From Pseudomonas fluorescens NCIMB 11764 (GTDB taxonomy: Bacteria; Pseudomonadota; Gammaproteobacteria; Pseudomonadales; Pseudomonadaceae): a stretch of DNA of 64,000 bases. Made by a program: the position numbers and the translations under genes. This document shows, one piece after another, positions 10,450 to 18,425 of this stretch. Numbering within the stretch: position 1 is the stretch's first letter; the number at the start of each line of letters is the position of its first letter. The stretch is from the NCBI RefSeq assembly GCF_000293885.2, contig NZ_CP010945.1, positions 1,260,001 to 1,324,000 on the forward strand, given 5' to 3'. Below the pieces are notes generated by a model, which saw only the letters and a program-made list of their open reading frames with translations, made no database searches and was not told the origin of the DNA.

Positions 10450-10646
10450 TACTACACACCCTGAATGACTGAAAGAATTTGGATCCAAGAGGACACTAGT
10501 GACTGCCTGACAGGTTGTCAAACACACAGACTAAACAGCTCACACCCCAAGTTTAGCCCGCTCCGGTGATCTCACCGTGCCATTGTCTTTTAACCGGCTA
10601 ACCTTCACCATCAATCGATTCCACCTGCCTACCTGGATGCCTCCCA

Positions 10647-11339
10647 TTGGCGGTACGTTTCGCGATCCCCTGGACGTTGCGCTGGCTATGCTGCGCGTTG
10701 CTGCTGGCCGGCGTCATGCCGGGCGGTCTGCATGCCGACTGGGATTTTTCCCTGGTCAGCCGCCGGGCGCAGGCATTGTACGGGCCATTGGGCGCAGGGC
10801 AGCAACGCATTGATGCCTGGCAGCATTTGCTGGCCACGCAGAAGCAGATCAGCGAGCTGGAGCAGCTCAACGTGGTCAACCTGTTCTTCAATAAACAGAT
10901 GCGCTACGAAGAGGACATCGACCTGTGGCACGAGGTCGACTATTGGGAAACCCCGATCGAAGCCTTGTGGAAGGGTGCCGGTGACTGCGAAGACTACGCC
11001 ATCGCCAAGTATTTCAGCCTGCGCCGCCTTGGCGTGTCCAGCGACAAGCTCCGCATTACCTACGTCAAGGCCGTGAGCCTGAATCGCGCGCACATGGTGC
11101 TGACTTACTACGCCAGCCCCGACGCCATGCCGCTGGTGCTCGACAGCCTGATCGATGCGATCAAGCCGGCCAGCCAACGAACCGATCTGCTGCCGGTCTA
11201 CGCTTTCAATGCCGAAGGGCTGTGGTTGCCCGGTGCCAAGGGCAATAAAAAAGTAGGTGACACCAAACGCTTGTCCCGTTGGCAGGATGTGTTGAAGAAA
11301 ATGCAGGCGGAAGGTTTTCCGGTCGAGACGATTAACTAG
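10647..11339 (+). CDS. lapG: LapG, periplasmic calcium-dependent cysteine protease
   Basis: Bacterial transglutaminase-like cysteine protease of 230 aa. A signal peptide (TLRWLCCALLLAGVMPGGLHA) leads into the mature enzyme with a Cys-His-Asp triad visible as GDCEDYAIAKYF (Cys about 114), NRAHMVL (His about 149) and LVLDSL (Asp about 166). In P. fluorescens and P. putida it clips the N-terminus of the LapA adhesin when c-di-GMP falls and LapD releases it. The best start in frame is a TTG at 10647; no ATG or GTG is in frame close by. It is followed 14 bases later by lapD, its inhibitor. Confidence 0.95.
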   Translation: MAVRFAIPWTLRWLCCALLLAGVMPGGLHADWDFSLVSRRAQALYGPLGAGQQRIDAWQHLLATQKQISELEQLNVVNLFFNKQMRYEEDIDLWHEVDYWETPIEALWKGAGDCEDYAIAKYFSLRRLGVSSDKLRITYVKAVSLNRAHMVLTYYASPDAMPLVLDSLIDAIKPASQRTDLLPVYAFNAEGLWLPGAKGNKKVGDTKRLSRWQDVLKKMQAEGFPVETIN

Positions 11340-11353
11340 GAGCACGCGCTCAG

Positions 11354-13306
11354 ATGTCTTTGTTCAAACAGCTGTTGATCGCAATCTGTCTGTTCCTGGT
11401 AGTCGCCTTCACTGGCAGCTTCATGGTCAGCCTGGAGAGCTCGCGCACCCAGTACGTCAACCAGTTGCGTTCCCACGCACAGGACGCCGCGACGGCGCTG
11501 GCGCTGGCGCTGTCGTTGACGCCGAACATCGACGACCCGGCGATGGTCGAGCTGCTGGTCAGCTCGATTTTCGACAGCGGTTATTACGCGAGCATCCGTG
11601 TTGTCGATTTGTCCAACGACAAAACCCTGGTCGAGCGCAGCGGGATTCCGGCGGTGACCAACGTGCCGGACTGGTTCGTCAAGCTGATCGGTCTGGAGCC
11701 CGCGGGCGGCGATGCGATTGTCAGCCGTGGCTGGGAGCAGGCGGCGCGGGTCGAAGTGGTCAGCCACCCGATGTTCGCGTTGGCCAAACTCTGGCAGAGC
11801 GCCTTGGGCAGCCTCGGCTGGCTGCTGCTGTGCGGCGCGGTGAGTGCGGTGCTGGGTGCGTTGCTGTTGCGCCGGCAACTGAAGCCGCTGGATTACATGG
11901 TCCAGCAATCCCACGCCATCGCCCGCCGGGAATTCCTCAGCCTGCCCAATCTGCCGCGTACGCCTGAATTGCGTCGCGTGGTGCAGGCCATGAACCAGAT
12001 GGTCGAGAAGCTCAAGGCGTTGTTTCAGGAACAGGCCGAGCGCAGTGAAAAATTGCGCGAGGAGTCCTATCAGGACACGTTGACCGGGTTGGCTAACCGG
12101 CGCTATTTCGAAATGCAATTGAATGCCCAGGTGAGCAATCCGGAAAAGGCCAGTTCAGGCTATTTGTTGTTGCTGCGGGTCAGGGACCTCGCTGGGTTGA
12201 ATCAGCGTCTCGGTGGCCAACACACGGATGATTTACTGATCGCGGTCAGCGAGCAGCTGTCCCGTGAGTGCGCCAGGTATCCGGAGACACTGAACCTCGT
12301 CACGCGGATTCGCGGTGGCGAATTCGCCGTGCTGGCGCCGGGGCTGTTGCACGCCGAAGCGTTGCAACTGGCGCAAAACCTCGACAATGCCCTGGCGAGC
12401 CTGCACGCGACCGGCGCCACCGATGTGGCCGCTGTGGCGTACATCGGGCTGGCGCCGTTTATGTATGGCGACTCACCGCAAGCAGTGCTCGGACTGGCGG
12501 ATCAGGCGTTGGCACAGGCTGAAGGCCAGGGTGATTCGAGGTGGGTCTGCCTGGATCACACGGCTGCGGCGAGCCTTGGCGATGCTCATCATGCCTGGCA
12601 CCGCTTGCTCGATGAGGCGCTGAATCAGCGGCGGTTCGAACTGTATTTCCAGCCGGTGGTGGCGAGCCAGGACACGACACTGGTGCTGCATTACAAAGTG
12701 CTTTCGCGCCTGATTGACGAGCAGGGCCAGGCGATTCCTGCCGGTCGGTTCCTGCCGTGGCTCGAGCGTTTCGGCTGGGCTGCGCGGCTGGATCGCCTGA
12801 TGCTGGAGCGAGTGCTCGAACAAATGGTTGACCACGAAGCGTCGCTGGCGCTGAACCTGTCTTCGGCGACGCTGAACAATCCGCAGGCGCTGGGCAAAGT
12901 CCTGGATATGTTGCGCGCGCACTCCAGTCTGGGTCCGCGGCTGACCCTGGAGATCGGCGAGGAGCAACTGCCGGAGCAAGCGAAGCTGGAAGACCTGACG
13001 CGACGCCTGCGAGAAATCGGCTTCTCGTTGAGCCTGCAACATTTTGGTGGCCGTTTCAGCATGATCGGCAACCTGGCCCGGCTAGGGTTGGCGTATCTGA
13101 AGATCGACGGTGTTTACATCCGCGCGATTGATCAGGAGAGCGACAAGCGTCTGTTTATCGAGGCGATTCAGCGGGCGGCGCACAGCATTGATCTGCCGTT
13201 GATTGCCGAACGGGTGGAGACCGAAGGGGAGTTGTCGGTGATTCGCGAGATGGGGGTTTATGGCGTGCAGGGGCGGTTGTTTGGGGAGCCCAAGCCTTGG
13301 GATTAA
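11354..13306 (+). CDS. lapD: LapD, c-di-GMP receptor controlling LapG
   Basis: Inner-membrane c-di-GMP effector of 650 aa. A first TM (residues about 7-25), a periplasmic LapD_MoxY_N output domain, a second TM near 150-170 and a HAMP lead to degenerate GGDEF (RGGEF near 320) and EAL (KVL in place of EAL) domains. Neither enzyme motif is intact, matching its role as a receptor and not an enzyme: c-di-GMP bound to the EAL fold makes the periplasmic domain hold LapG inactive. It forms an operon with lapG. The adhesin gene lapA, which is near these genes in P. fluorescens Pf0-1, is not adjacent here. Confidence 0.95.
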   Translation: MSLFKQLLIAICLFLVVAFTGSFMVSLESSRTQYVNQLRSHAQDAATALALALSLTPNIDDPAMVELLVSSIFDSGYYASIRVVDLSNDKTLVERSGIPAVTNVPDWFVKLIGLEPAGGDAIVSRGWEQAARVEVVSHPMFALAKLWQSALGSLGWLLLCGAVSAVLGALLLRRQLKPLDYMVQQSHAIARREFLSLPNLPRTPELRRVVQAMNQMVEKLKALFQEQAERSEKLREESYQDTLTGLANRRYFEMQLNAQVSNPEKASSGYLLLLRVRDLAGLNQRLGGQHTDDLLIAVSEQLSRECARYPETLNLVTRIRGGEFAVLAPGLLHAEALQLAQNLDNALASLHATGATDVAAVAYIGLAPFMYGDSPQAVLGLADQALAQAEGQGDSRWVCLDHTAAASLGDAHHAWHRLLDEALNQRRFELYFQPVVASQDTTLVLHYKVLSRLIDEQGQAIPAGRFLPWLERFGWAARLDRLMLERVLEQMVDHEASLALNLSSATLNNPQALGKVLDMLRAHSSLGPRLTLEIGEEQLPEQAKLEDLTRRLREIGFSLSLQHFGGRFSMIGNLARLGLAYLKIDGVYIRAIDQESDKRLFIEAIQRAAHSIDLPLIAERVETEGELSVIREMGVYGVQGRLFGEPKPWD

Positions 13307-13321
13307 GGTCCTGAAGTTGCT

Positions 13322-13377
13322 TTGCCTGAACTGACGCTAACGCGGGCAAGCCTGTGCGATAGCGTCAGTTCAGGCAA
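13322..13377. terminator. Perfect 17-bp inverted repeat between convergent genes
   Basis: TTGCCTGAACTGACGCT and its exact complement AGCGTCAGTTCAGGCAA flank a 22-base loop. The hairpin sits between the end of lapD and the convergent small gene, so a bidirectional terminator is the simplest reading, although no clear T-run follows on either side. Confidence 0.55.
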
Positions 13378-13392
13378 TGAAGACAGCGAGGG

Positions 13393-13758
13393 CTAGATCA
13401 ACCCCGAATCATCCTCATCCACTAGATTACTCAACCCACCCAACTCCTCCCGGGCCTGGGAACGGCCCATGAGCTTGGCCTGTGCAGCGGCCGGCAGGTC
13501 GGTGATGCGCATTACGCCCTTATCAGTCAGCACCTGGATCAGGTCGTCCAGTACCCGGATCATGTCCAGGTCGCTCTGCCTCAACTGCTTGAGTTGTTTG
13601 ATTTGCTGCAGTTGCTTGTGATTGATCGCCACGACTTCGCGGGCGAACCAGGCCTGAAGATCCGGGTGATCGGCGGGCAGGCTTTCGGTGGACTCGGCAT
13701 AGGCCTCGGCTTCCACGCGCATCAGTTGGCCATCTGCATTGCGTTGCACGTAGAGCAT
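13393..13758 (-). CDS. Conserved Pseudomonas hypothetical protein
   Basis: Small cytosolic protein of 121 aa with a predicted coiled-coil centre (KQLQQIKQLKQLRQSDLDMIRVLDDLIQ, only part quoted here) and an acidic C-terminus (VDEDDSGLI). Similar proteins occur next to lap genes in other pseudomonads and are sometimes labelled tryptophan synthase subunit beta like; no catalytic motif of that enzyme is present, so the label is not adopted. It is convergent to lapD across a long hairpin. Function unknown. Confidence 0.75.
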   Translation of the reverse strand: MLYVQRNADGQLMRVEAEAYAESTESLPADHPDLQAWFAREVVAINHKQLQQIKQLKQLRQSDLDMIRVLDDLIQVLTDKGVMRITDLPAAAQAKLMGRSQAREELGGLSNLVDEDDSGLI

Positions 13759-13779
13759 TGAGCGTCCCTCAAGCGTTGA

Positions 13780-13988
13780 GCGGCTTCATCCTGTCAGCAG
13801 CATAGGCGAAATCAGCCATATGGTTATTCGCTAATGGTATTTAAATTCGCGTTCTTATACCTATAAAGTCAGTCCCCTGCGTACCTGCCGACCAATCGGC
13901 GCGCCGCACGACACAAACCAACACGGGATCTCCGTGAGTTTCTGATCGAGGCGCGCGCCCTTGAGCGCGCCGTGCGTGGGAGTGATTT
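13780..13988 (+). promoter_or_regulatory. AT-rich control region upstream of the dioxygenase/ABC operon
   Basis: The segment 13818-13870 is AT-rich with repeated half-sites such as GGTTATTCGCTAATGG and TTCTTATACCTATAAAG, and it lies upstream of a GC-rich leader and the TauD-type gene. Sulfur-starvation operons of Pseudomonas often carry AT-rich CysB-dependent sites in this position. A CysB site is inferred from the context and composition; I do not have a defined consensus match. Confidence 0.4.
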
Positions 13989-14876
13989 ATGTCTGTCGTC
14001 TCTGCAACTCAAAGCATCGCGCCGCAAATTTTCGACATTCGTCCGTTCAGTGGCGCCGTCGGTGCCGAAATCATCGGCCTCGACTTGTCTCGCCCGGTCA
14101 ATGATCAGGACTTCGCCCGCATCCACCGCGCGCACCTTGATCATCATGTCGTGGTGTTCCGCGATCAACGCATTACCCCCGAACAGCAAATCGACTTCAG
14201 CCGCCGCTTCGGCGTGTTGCAGATCCATGTGCTCAAGCAGTTCCTGCTGGCCGGGCACCCGGAAATCCTCATCGTTTCCAACATCATCGAGAACGGCCAA
14301 TCCATCGGTCTCGGCGACGCCGGCAAGTTCTGGCACTCCGACCTGTCCTATAAAGAACTGCCCAGCCTGGGCTCGATGCTGCACGCCCAGGAGTTGCCGT
14401 CCGAAGGCGGCGACACCTTGTTTTCGGACATGCATAAAGCCTGGGAAAACCTGCCCGACGCACTGCGCAAAGCGGTCGAAGGTCGCTCGGCGGCTCACTC
14501 GTACACCGCGCGCTACAGCGAAACCAAATTCGAAGGCAATTGGCGCCCGACGCTGACGCCGGAGCAGCTGGCTCAGGTCGCCGAAGTCGTCCACCCGATC
14601 GTACGCACGCATCCGGAAAACGGTCGCAAGGCGTTGTTCGTCAGCGAGGGTTTCACCACCCGCATCGTTGGTTTGCCGGACGACGAGAGCAAGCAACTGC
14701 TCGACGAGCTCTACGCCCACAGCGTACTGCCGCACAACATCTACCGCCATCAATGGCAGCCCCACGACCTGGTGTTCTGGGACAACCGCTCGCTGATTCA
14801 CCTCGCGGCCGGATGCCCGAGTCATCTGCGCCGCAAGTTGTATCGCACCACCATTCAGGGCGACGCGCCTTTCTGA
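13989..14876 (+). CDS. TauD/TfdA-family 2-oxoglutarate-dependent dioxygenase
   Basis: Non-haem Fe(II)/2-oxoglutarate dioxygenase of 295 aa. The iron-binding facial triad is visible: WHSDLSY (His 116, Asp 118) and the distal SLIHLA (His about 271), followed by a conserved Arg in HLRRKLYRTTI that binds 2-oxoglutarate. Family members oxidise taurine, alkylsulfates (AtsK) or alkanesulfonates, releasing sulfite or sulfate. It is the first gene of an operon with an ABC importer of the same substrate class, an arrangement like PA2310-PA2307 of P. aeruginosa. The exact substrate cannot be read from the sequence, so no symbol is given. Confidence 0.9.
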   Translation: MSVVSATQSIAPQIFDIRPFSGAVGAEIIGLDLSRPVNDQDFARIHRAHLDHHVVVFRDQRITPEQQIDFSRRFGVLQIHVLKQFLLAGHPEILIVSNIIENGQSIGLGDAGKFWHSDLSYKELPSLGSMLHAQELPSEGGDTLFSDMHKAWENLPDALRKAVEGRSAAHSYTARYSETKFEGNWRPTLTPEQLAQVAEVVHPIVRTHPENGRKALFVSEGFTTRIVGLPDDESKQLLDELYAHSVLPHNIYRHQWQPHDLVFWDNRSLIHLAAGCPSHLRRKLYRTTIQGDAPF

Positions 14877-14894
14877 TTTGTCGGAGATTGAATC

Positions 14895-15920
14895 ATGTCC
14901 AAACGTCTTCCCTTTGCACCGCTGGCTGCGGCCATCGGCCTGGGTTTCAGCCTCATCGCCGGCAGCCTGGTGGCGCCGACCGTGGCCCACGCTGAAGGTG
15001 AAATCCGCATTGCCGAGCAGTTCGGCATCGTTTATCTATTGCTCAACGTGGTGCGCGATCAGAACCTGATCGAAAAATACGGCAAGCAGGAAGGCATCGA
15101 CATCAAGGTCGACTGGACTCAGCTGTCTGGCGGCGCGGCGGTTAACGATGCGTTGCTTTCCGGCTCCATCGACATTGCCGGCGCGGGCGTCGGTCCGCTG
15201 CTGACCATCTGGGATCGCACCCACGGCAAGCAGAACGTCAAGGCCGTGGCTTCCCTCGGCAACTTCCCGTACTACCTGGTAAGCAACAATCCCAAGGTCA
15301 AAACCATCGCCGACTTCACTGAGCAGGATCGCATCGCGGTGCCGGCGGTGGGCGTGTCGGTGCAGTCGCGCTTCCTGCAATACGCGGCCGCCAAGCAGTG
15401 GGGCGACAAGGAATTCAATCGCCTCGACAAGTACACCATCGCTGTTCCGCACCCCGATGCCACGGCGGCGCTGATTGCCGGCGGCACCGAGCTGACCGGG
15501 CACTTTTCCAACCCGCCGTTCCAGGATCAGGCGCTGGCCAACCCGAACGTGCATGTGGTGCTGAACACTTATGACCTGCTCGGCCCGAACTCGCCGACAG
15601 TGCTGTTCGCCACCGAGAAATTCCGCAACGAGAACCCGAAAACCTACAAGGCGTTCGTTGAGGCGCTGACCGAAGCCGCGCAGTTTGCCCAGAACGATAA
15701 AGGCGCCGCCGCCGATACGTACATCCGTGTGACCAAGGCGAAAATCGATCGGGCTGCGCTGCTGAAAATCATCGACAACCCGCAGTTCGAATTCAGCGTC
15801 ACGCCGAAAAATACGTATCCACTGGCCGAGTTCCTGTACCGCGTCGGCGCGATTAAAAACAAACCGGATTCGTGGAAGGATTACTTCTTCCAGGACGCCA
15901 AACCGCTGCAAGGGAGCTGA
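14895..15920 (+). CDS. ABC transporter periplasmic substrate-binding protein (sulfonate/sulfate-ester type)
   Basis: Periplasmic binding protein of 341 aa in the SsuA/TauA/AtsR (NMT1-like) family. A Sec signal peptide ends near VAPTVAHA (about residue 33), followed by the type II binding fold. It begins 18 bases after the dioxygenase stop and ends five bases before the ATPase gene starts. It would capture an organosulfur compound for the importer encoded by the next two genes. The ligand is inferred from family and from the dioxygenase partner. Confidence 0.9.
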   Translation: MSKRLPFAPLAAAIGLGFSLIAGSLVAPTVAHAEGEIRIAEQFGIVYLLLNVVRDQNLIEKYGKQEGIDIKVDWTQLSGGAAVNDALLSGSIDIAGAGVGPLLTIWDRTHGKQNVKAVASLGNFPYYLVSNNPKVKTIADFTEQDRIAVPAVGVSVQSRFLQYAAAKQWGDKEFNRLDKYTIAVPHPDATAALIAGGTELTGHFSNPPFQDQALANPNVHVVLNTYDLLGPNSPTVLFATEKFRNENPKTYKAFVEALTEAAQFAQNDKGAAADTYIRVTKAKIDRAALLKIIDNPQFEFSVTPKNTYPLAEFLYRVGAIKNKPDSWKDYFFQDAKPLQGS

Positions 15921-15925
15921 TCGTC

Positions 15926-16786
15926 ATGAATGCCCCTTTGCAAGACCACACGGTCAGCAAACCGAACGCCACAGCCCAGGCGTTGCTGTCGGTCGACAAC
16001 GTCAGCCTTGAATACCGCACGCCACAGCGTGTGGTTCGAGCGACCCATCAAGTCAATTTTGACATTGATCCGGCGGACCGCTTTGTGCTGCTCGGGCCGT
16101 CCGGTTGCGGCAAGTCGACCTTGCTCAAGGCGGTTGCCGGGTTCATCCAGCCCGTTGAAGGCGAGATTCGTCTGCAAGGGCAAACGGTCAACGCGCCGGG
16201 GCCGGACCGGATCGTGGTGTTCCAGGAGTTCGATCAACTGCCGCCGTGGAAAACCGTCAAACAGAACGTGATGTTTCCACTGTTGGCGTCAAAAACCCTC
16301 AAGCGCAAAGAGGCCGAAGAACGGGCGCTGCATTATCTCGACAAGGTTGGGCTGGCCGCGTTCGCCGATGCGTATCCGCACACCTTGTCCGGCGGCATGA
16401 AGGCGCGCGTGGCGATTGCCCGGGCGTTGGCGATGCAGCCGAAAATCCTCCTGATGGACGAACCCTTCGCCGCGCTCGATGCGCTGACCCGCCGCAAGAT
16501 GCAGGAAGAATTGCTGCTGCTCTGGGAAGAGGTGCGCTTCACCCTGCTGTTCGTCACGCACTCCATCGAAGAAGCACTGGTGGTGGGCAATCGCATCCTG
16601 TTGCTGTCGCCGCATCCCGGACGGGTCCGGGCGCAAGTCCACAGCCATCAATACGATTTGCACAGCCTCGGTGGCGTGGATTTTCAGGCGTCGGCGCGAC
16701 GGATTCATCGGTTGTTGTTCGATGAAGGCCAGTCGCTGGAAACCGCGCGCGAGCTGGATTTTTCCGATATTCGCATCGCTTACTGA
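15926..16786 (+). CDS. ABC transporter ATP-binding protein (nitrate/sulfonate/taurine family)
   Basis: ATPase subunit of 286 aa with Walker A (GPSGCGKST), Q-loop (VFQEFDQLPPW), signature (TLSGGMKARVAIARAL), Walker B (ILLMDEPFAALD) and switch His (FVTHSIEEA). The ATG at 15926 follows AGGGAG at a normal distance; an upstream frame would overlap the binding-protein gene. The sequence belongs to the SsuB/TauB group. It energises the permease encoded 20 bases downstream. Confidence 0.93.
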   Translation: MNAPLQDHTVSKPNATAQALLSVDNVSLEYRTPQRVVRATHQVNFDIDPADRFVLLGPSGCGKSTLLKAVAGFIQPVEGEIRLQGQTVNAPGPDRIVVFQEFDQLPPWKTVKQNVMFPLLASKTLKRKEAEERALHYLDKVGLAAFADAYPHTLSGGMKARVAIARALAMQPKILLMDEPFAALDALTRRKMQEELLLLWEEVRFTLLFVTHSIEEALVVGNRILLLSPHPGRVRAQVHSHQYDLHSLGGVDFQASARRIHRLLFDEGQSLETARELDFSDIRIAY

Positions 16787-16806
16787 GCCATTGAGAGGAG
16801 TGCCCG

Positions 16807-17673
16807 ATGAGCCAGTTATCATCTGTGCGTGAAGAATTTGAAACCGTTTTGCAGCCGCTGACCAGTGTACCGCTGGAGCGTGAGTTGCCCCTTGGCCAAC
16901 GCCTGTGGCAACAAGGCTGGATTCGCAAAAGCCTGATCCTGGTTCTGCTGGCGGTGCTGTGGGAAGTGGTTGCGCGCATCCAGAACAATGACCTGCTGCT
17001 GCCGAGTTTTTTGCAAACCGCCAGTGCGTTGTATGACGGCCTGCTGAGCGGCGAATTGCTGGGCAAGGTGTGGATTTCGCTGGTGGTGTTGCTCAAGGGT
17101 TACCTGATCGGCATCGTCCTGGCGTTTGCCCTGACCACGCTGGCGGTGTCGACGCAGTTCGGGCGCGATTTGCTGAGCACGCTGACGTCGATGTTCAACC
17201 CGCTGCCGGCCATTGCGCTGTTGCCGCTGGCGCTGTTGTGGTTCGGGCTGGGGCAGAACAGCCTGATTTTCGTGCTGGTGCATTCGGTGCTGTGGGCGTT
17301 GGCGTTGAACACCTACGCCGGGTTTCTCGGCGTCTCGGAAACCCTGCGCATGGCCGGGCGCAATTACGGTTTGAAGGGCATGCGCTTCGTGCTGTTCATC
17401 CTGATACCGGCAGCGTTGCCGTCGATTCTCGCCGGGCTGAAAATCGGCTGGGCGTTCGCCTGGCGCACGCTGATCGCTGCTGAGCTGGTGTTTGGTGCGA
17501 CCAGTGGCAAGGGTGGTTTGGGTTGGTACATCTTTCAGAATCGTAATGAGCTTTATACCGACAAGGTGTTTGCCGGGTTGGCGGTGGTGATCTTGATTGG
17601 GTTGCTGGTAGAGAATCTGGTGTTTGATTCGCTGGAGCGGGTGACGGTGAAGCGGTGGGGGATGCAGCGTTAG
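16807..17673 (+). CDS. ABC transporter permease (nitrate/sulfonate/taurine family)
   Basis: Inner-membrane permease of 288 aa, SsuC/TauC type, with about six hydrophobic segments and the cytoplasmic EAA-like loop (ETLRMAGRNYGLKGMRFVLF) that docks on the ATPase. A GAGAGGAG site precedes the ATG. It is the last gene of the four-gene organosulfur operon. Confidence 0.92.
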   Translation: MSQLSSVREEFETVLQPLTSVPLERELPLGQRLWQQGWIRKSLILVLLAVLWEVVARIQNNDLLLPSFLQTASALYDGLLSGELLGKVWISLVVLLKGYLIGIVLAFALTTLAVSTQFGRDLLSTLTSMFNPLPAIALLPLALLWFGLGQNSLIFVLVHSVLWALALNTYAGFLGVSETLRMAGRNYGLKGMRFVLFILIPAALPSILAGLKIGWAFAWRTLIAAELVFGATSGKGGLGWYIFQNRNELYTDKVFAGLAVVILIGLLVENLVFDSLERVTVKRWGMQR

Positions 17674-17840
17674 GTGCGTCGATCTCACCCATATTTTATT
17701 CACGGCTCATCAAGCATTGAACAGCATGACCAGGAAGAACTTCGTATCGAAGAAACCTCGGAGTGAAGTGACTCATTCAAGGAGTCAATGGCGCCACCGG
17801 TGATAGAGCCGCACCAGGGAGCCGATCTCCTGGCGGGTCT

Positions 17841-18218
17841 CTATCGTCGGCCAGCGCTCGAATCATAGTGTTGAACCGGCTCTCTGGATTTCAACACCTT
17901 GACGATTTCAGCAACGAAATTAACCACCAACACTCGCTCACCGACCGGCAGGCTCTGAATCAGCTCATTGATGTTCTGGGACTGGCTGTGGGAGTCATGG
18001 GCGTTGGTGCGCACCAGATCGCTAAGCGAGCAATCGAGCACTTCCGACATTTGCTGCAGGCGTGTCAGGGTCAGGGAAATCACGCCATTTTCCATGCGGC
18101 TGACCGTCTCTTTTTCCACGCCGATAGCTTCGGCAATATGAGCCTGAGTCAGGCCCTTTGCTTTACGGCGGGCTGCGATTGCGGCACCCACGTGATCTGT
18201 CACTGTGCGCTCCTTCAT
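17841..18218 (-). CDS. XRE-family helix-turn-helix regulator
   Basis: DNA-binding protein of 125 aa with an N-terminal HTH_3 domain (AAIAARRKAKGLTQAHIAEA and GVEKETVSRMENG) and a C-terminal helix (LPVGERVLVVNFVAEIVKVL) of unknown role. The start is the ATG at 18218 with GAGGTC in front; a longer frame to 18269 lacks a site. It is transcribed away from the chemoreceptor gene at 18426, so the two may share a control region. Just downstream, in another frame, coding-like sequence continues for about 25 codons, which could be the ancestral C-terminus lost by a frameshift. Confidence 0.82.
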   Translation of the reverse strand: MKERTVTDHVGAAIAARRKAKGLTQAHIAEAIGVEKETVSRMENGVISLTLTRLQQMSEVLDCSLSDLVRTNAHDSHSQSQNINELIQSLPVGERVLVVNFVAEIVKVLKSREPVQHYDSSAGRR

Positions 18219-18425
18219 GATTTTGACCTCCAGCGTCAATTTTCCGTAGTTATGTGACATTTTGCGCACTTACTACGTTCAAGCGAATGATGTTATACGA
18301 CGAAGGTATTGATGTATTACGTCATTGTTTGTTTGATTCATATCAAATTGCCCCTATAGGATGTGGTGTAATTTGATGCTGGCTTTTTGGCTGGTGACCG
18401 CCCGTACAACTGAGAACTGTCCAAA

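Noticed and set aside
13393..13758. Tryptophan synthase beta subunit
   Set aside because: The protein is only 121 aa and lacks the PLP-binding lysine motif; the name sometimes given to such proteins is not supported.
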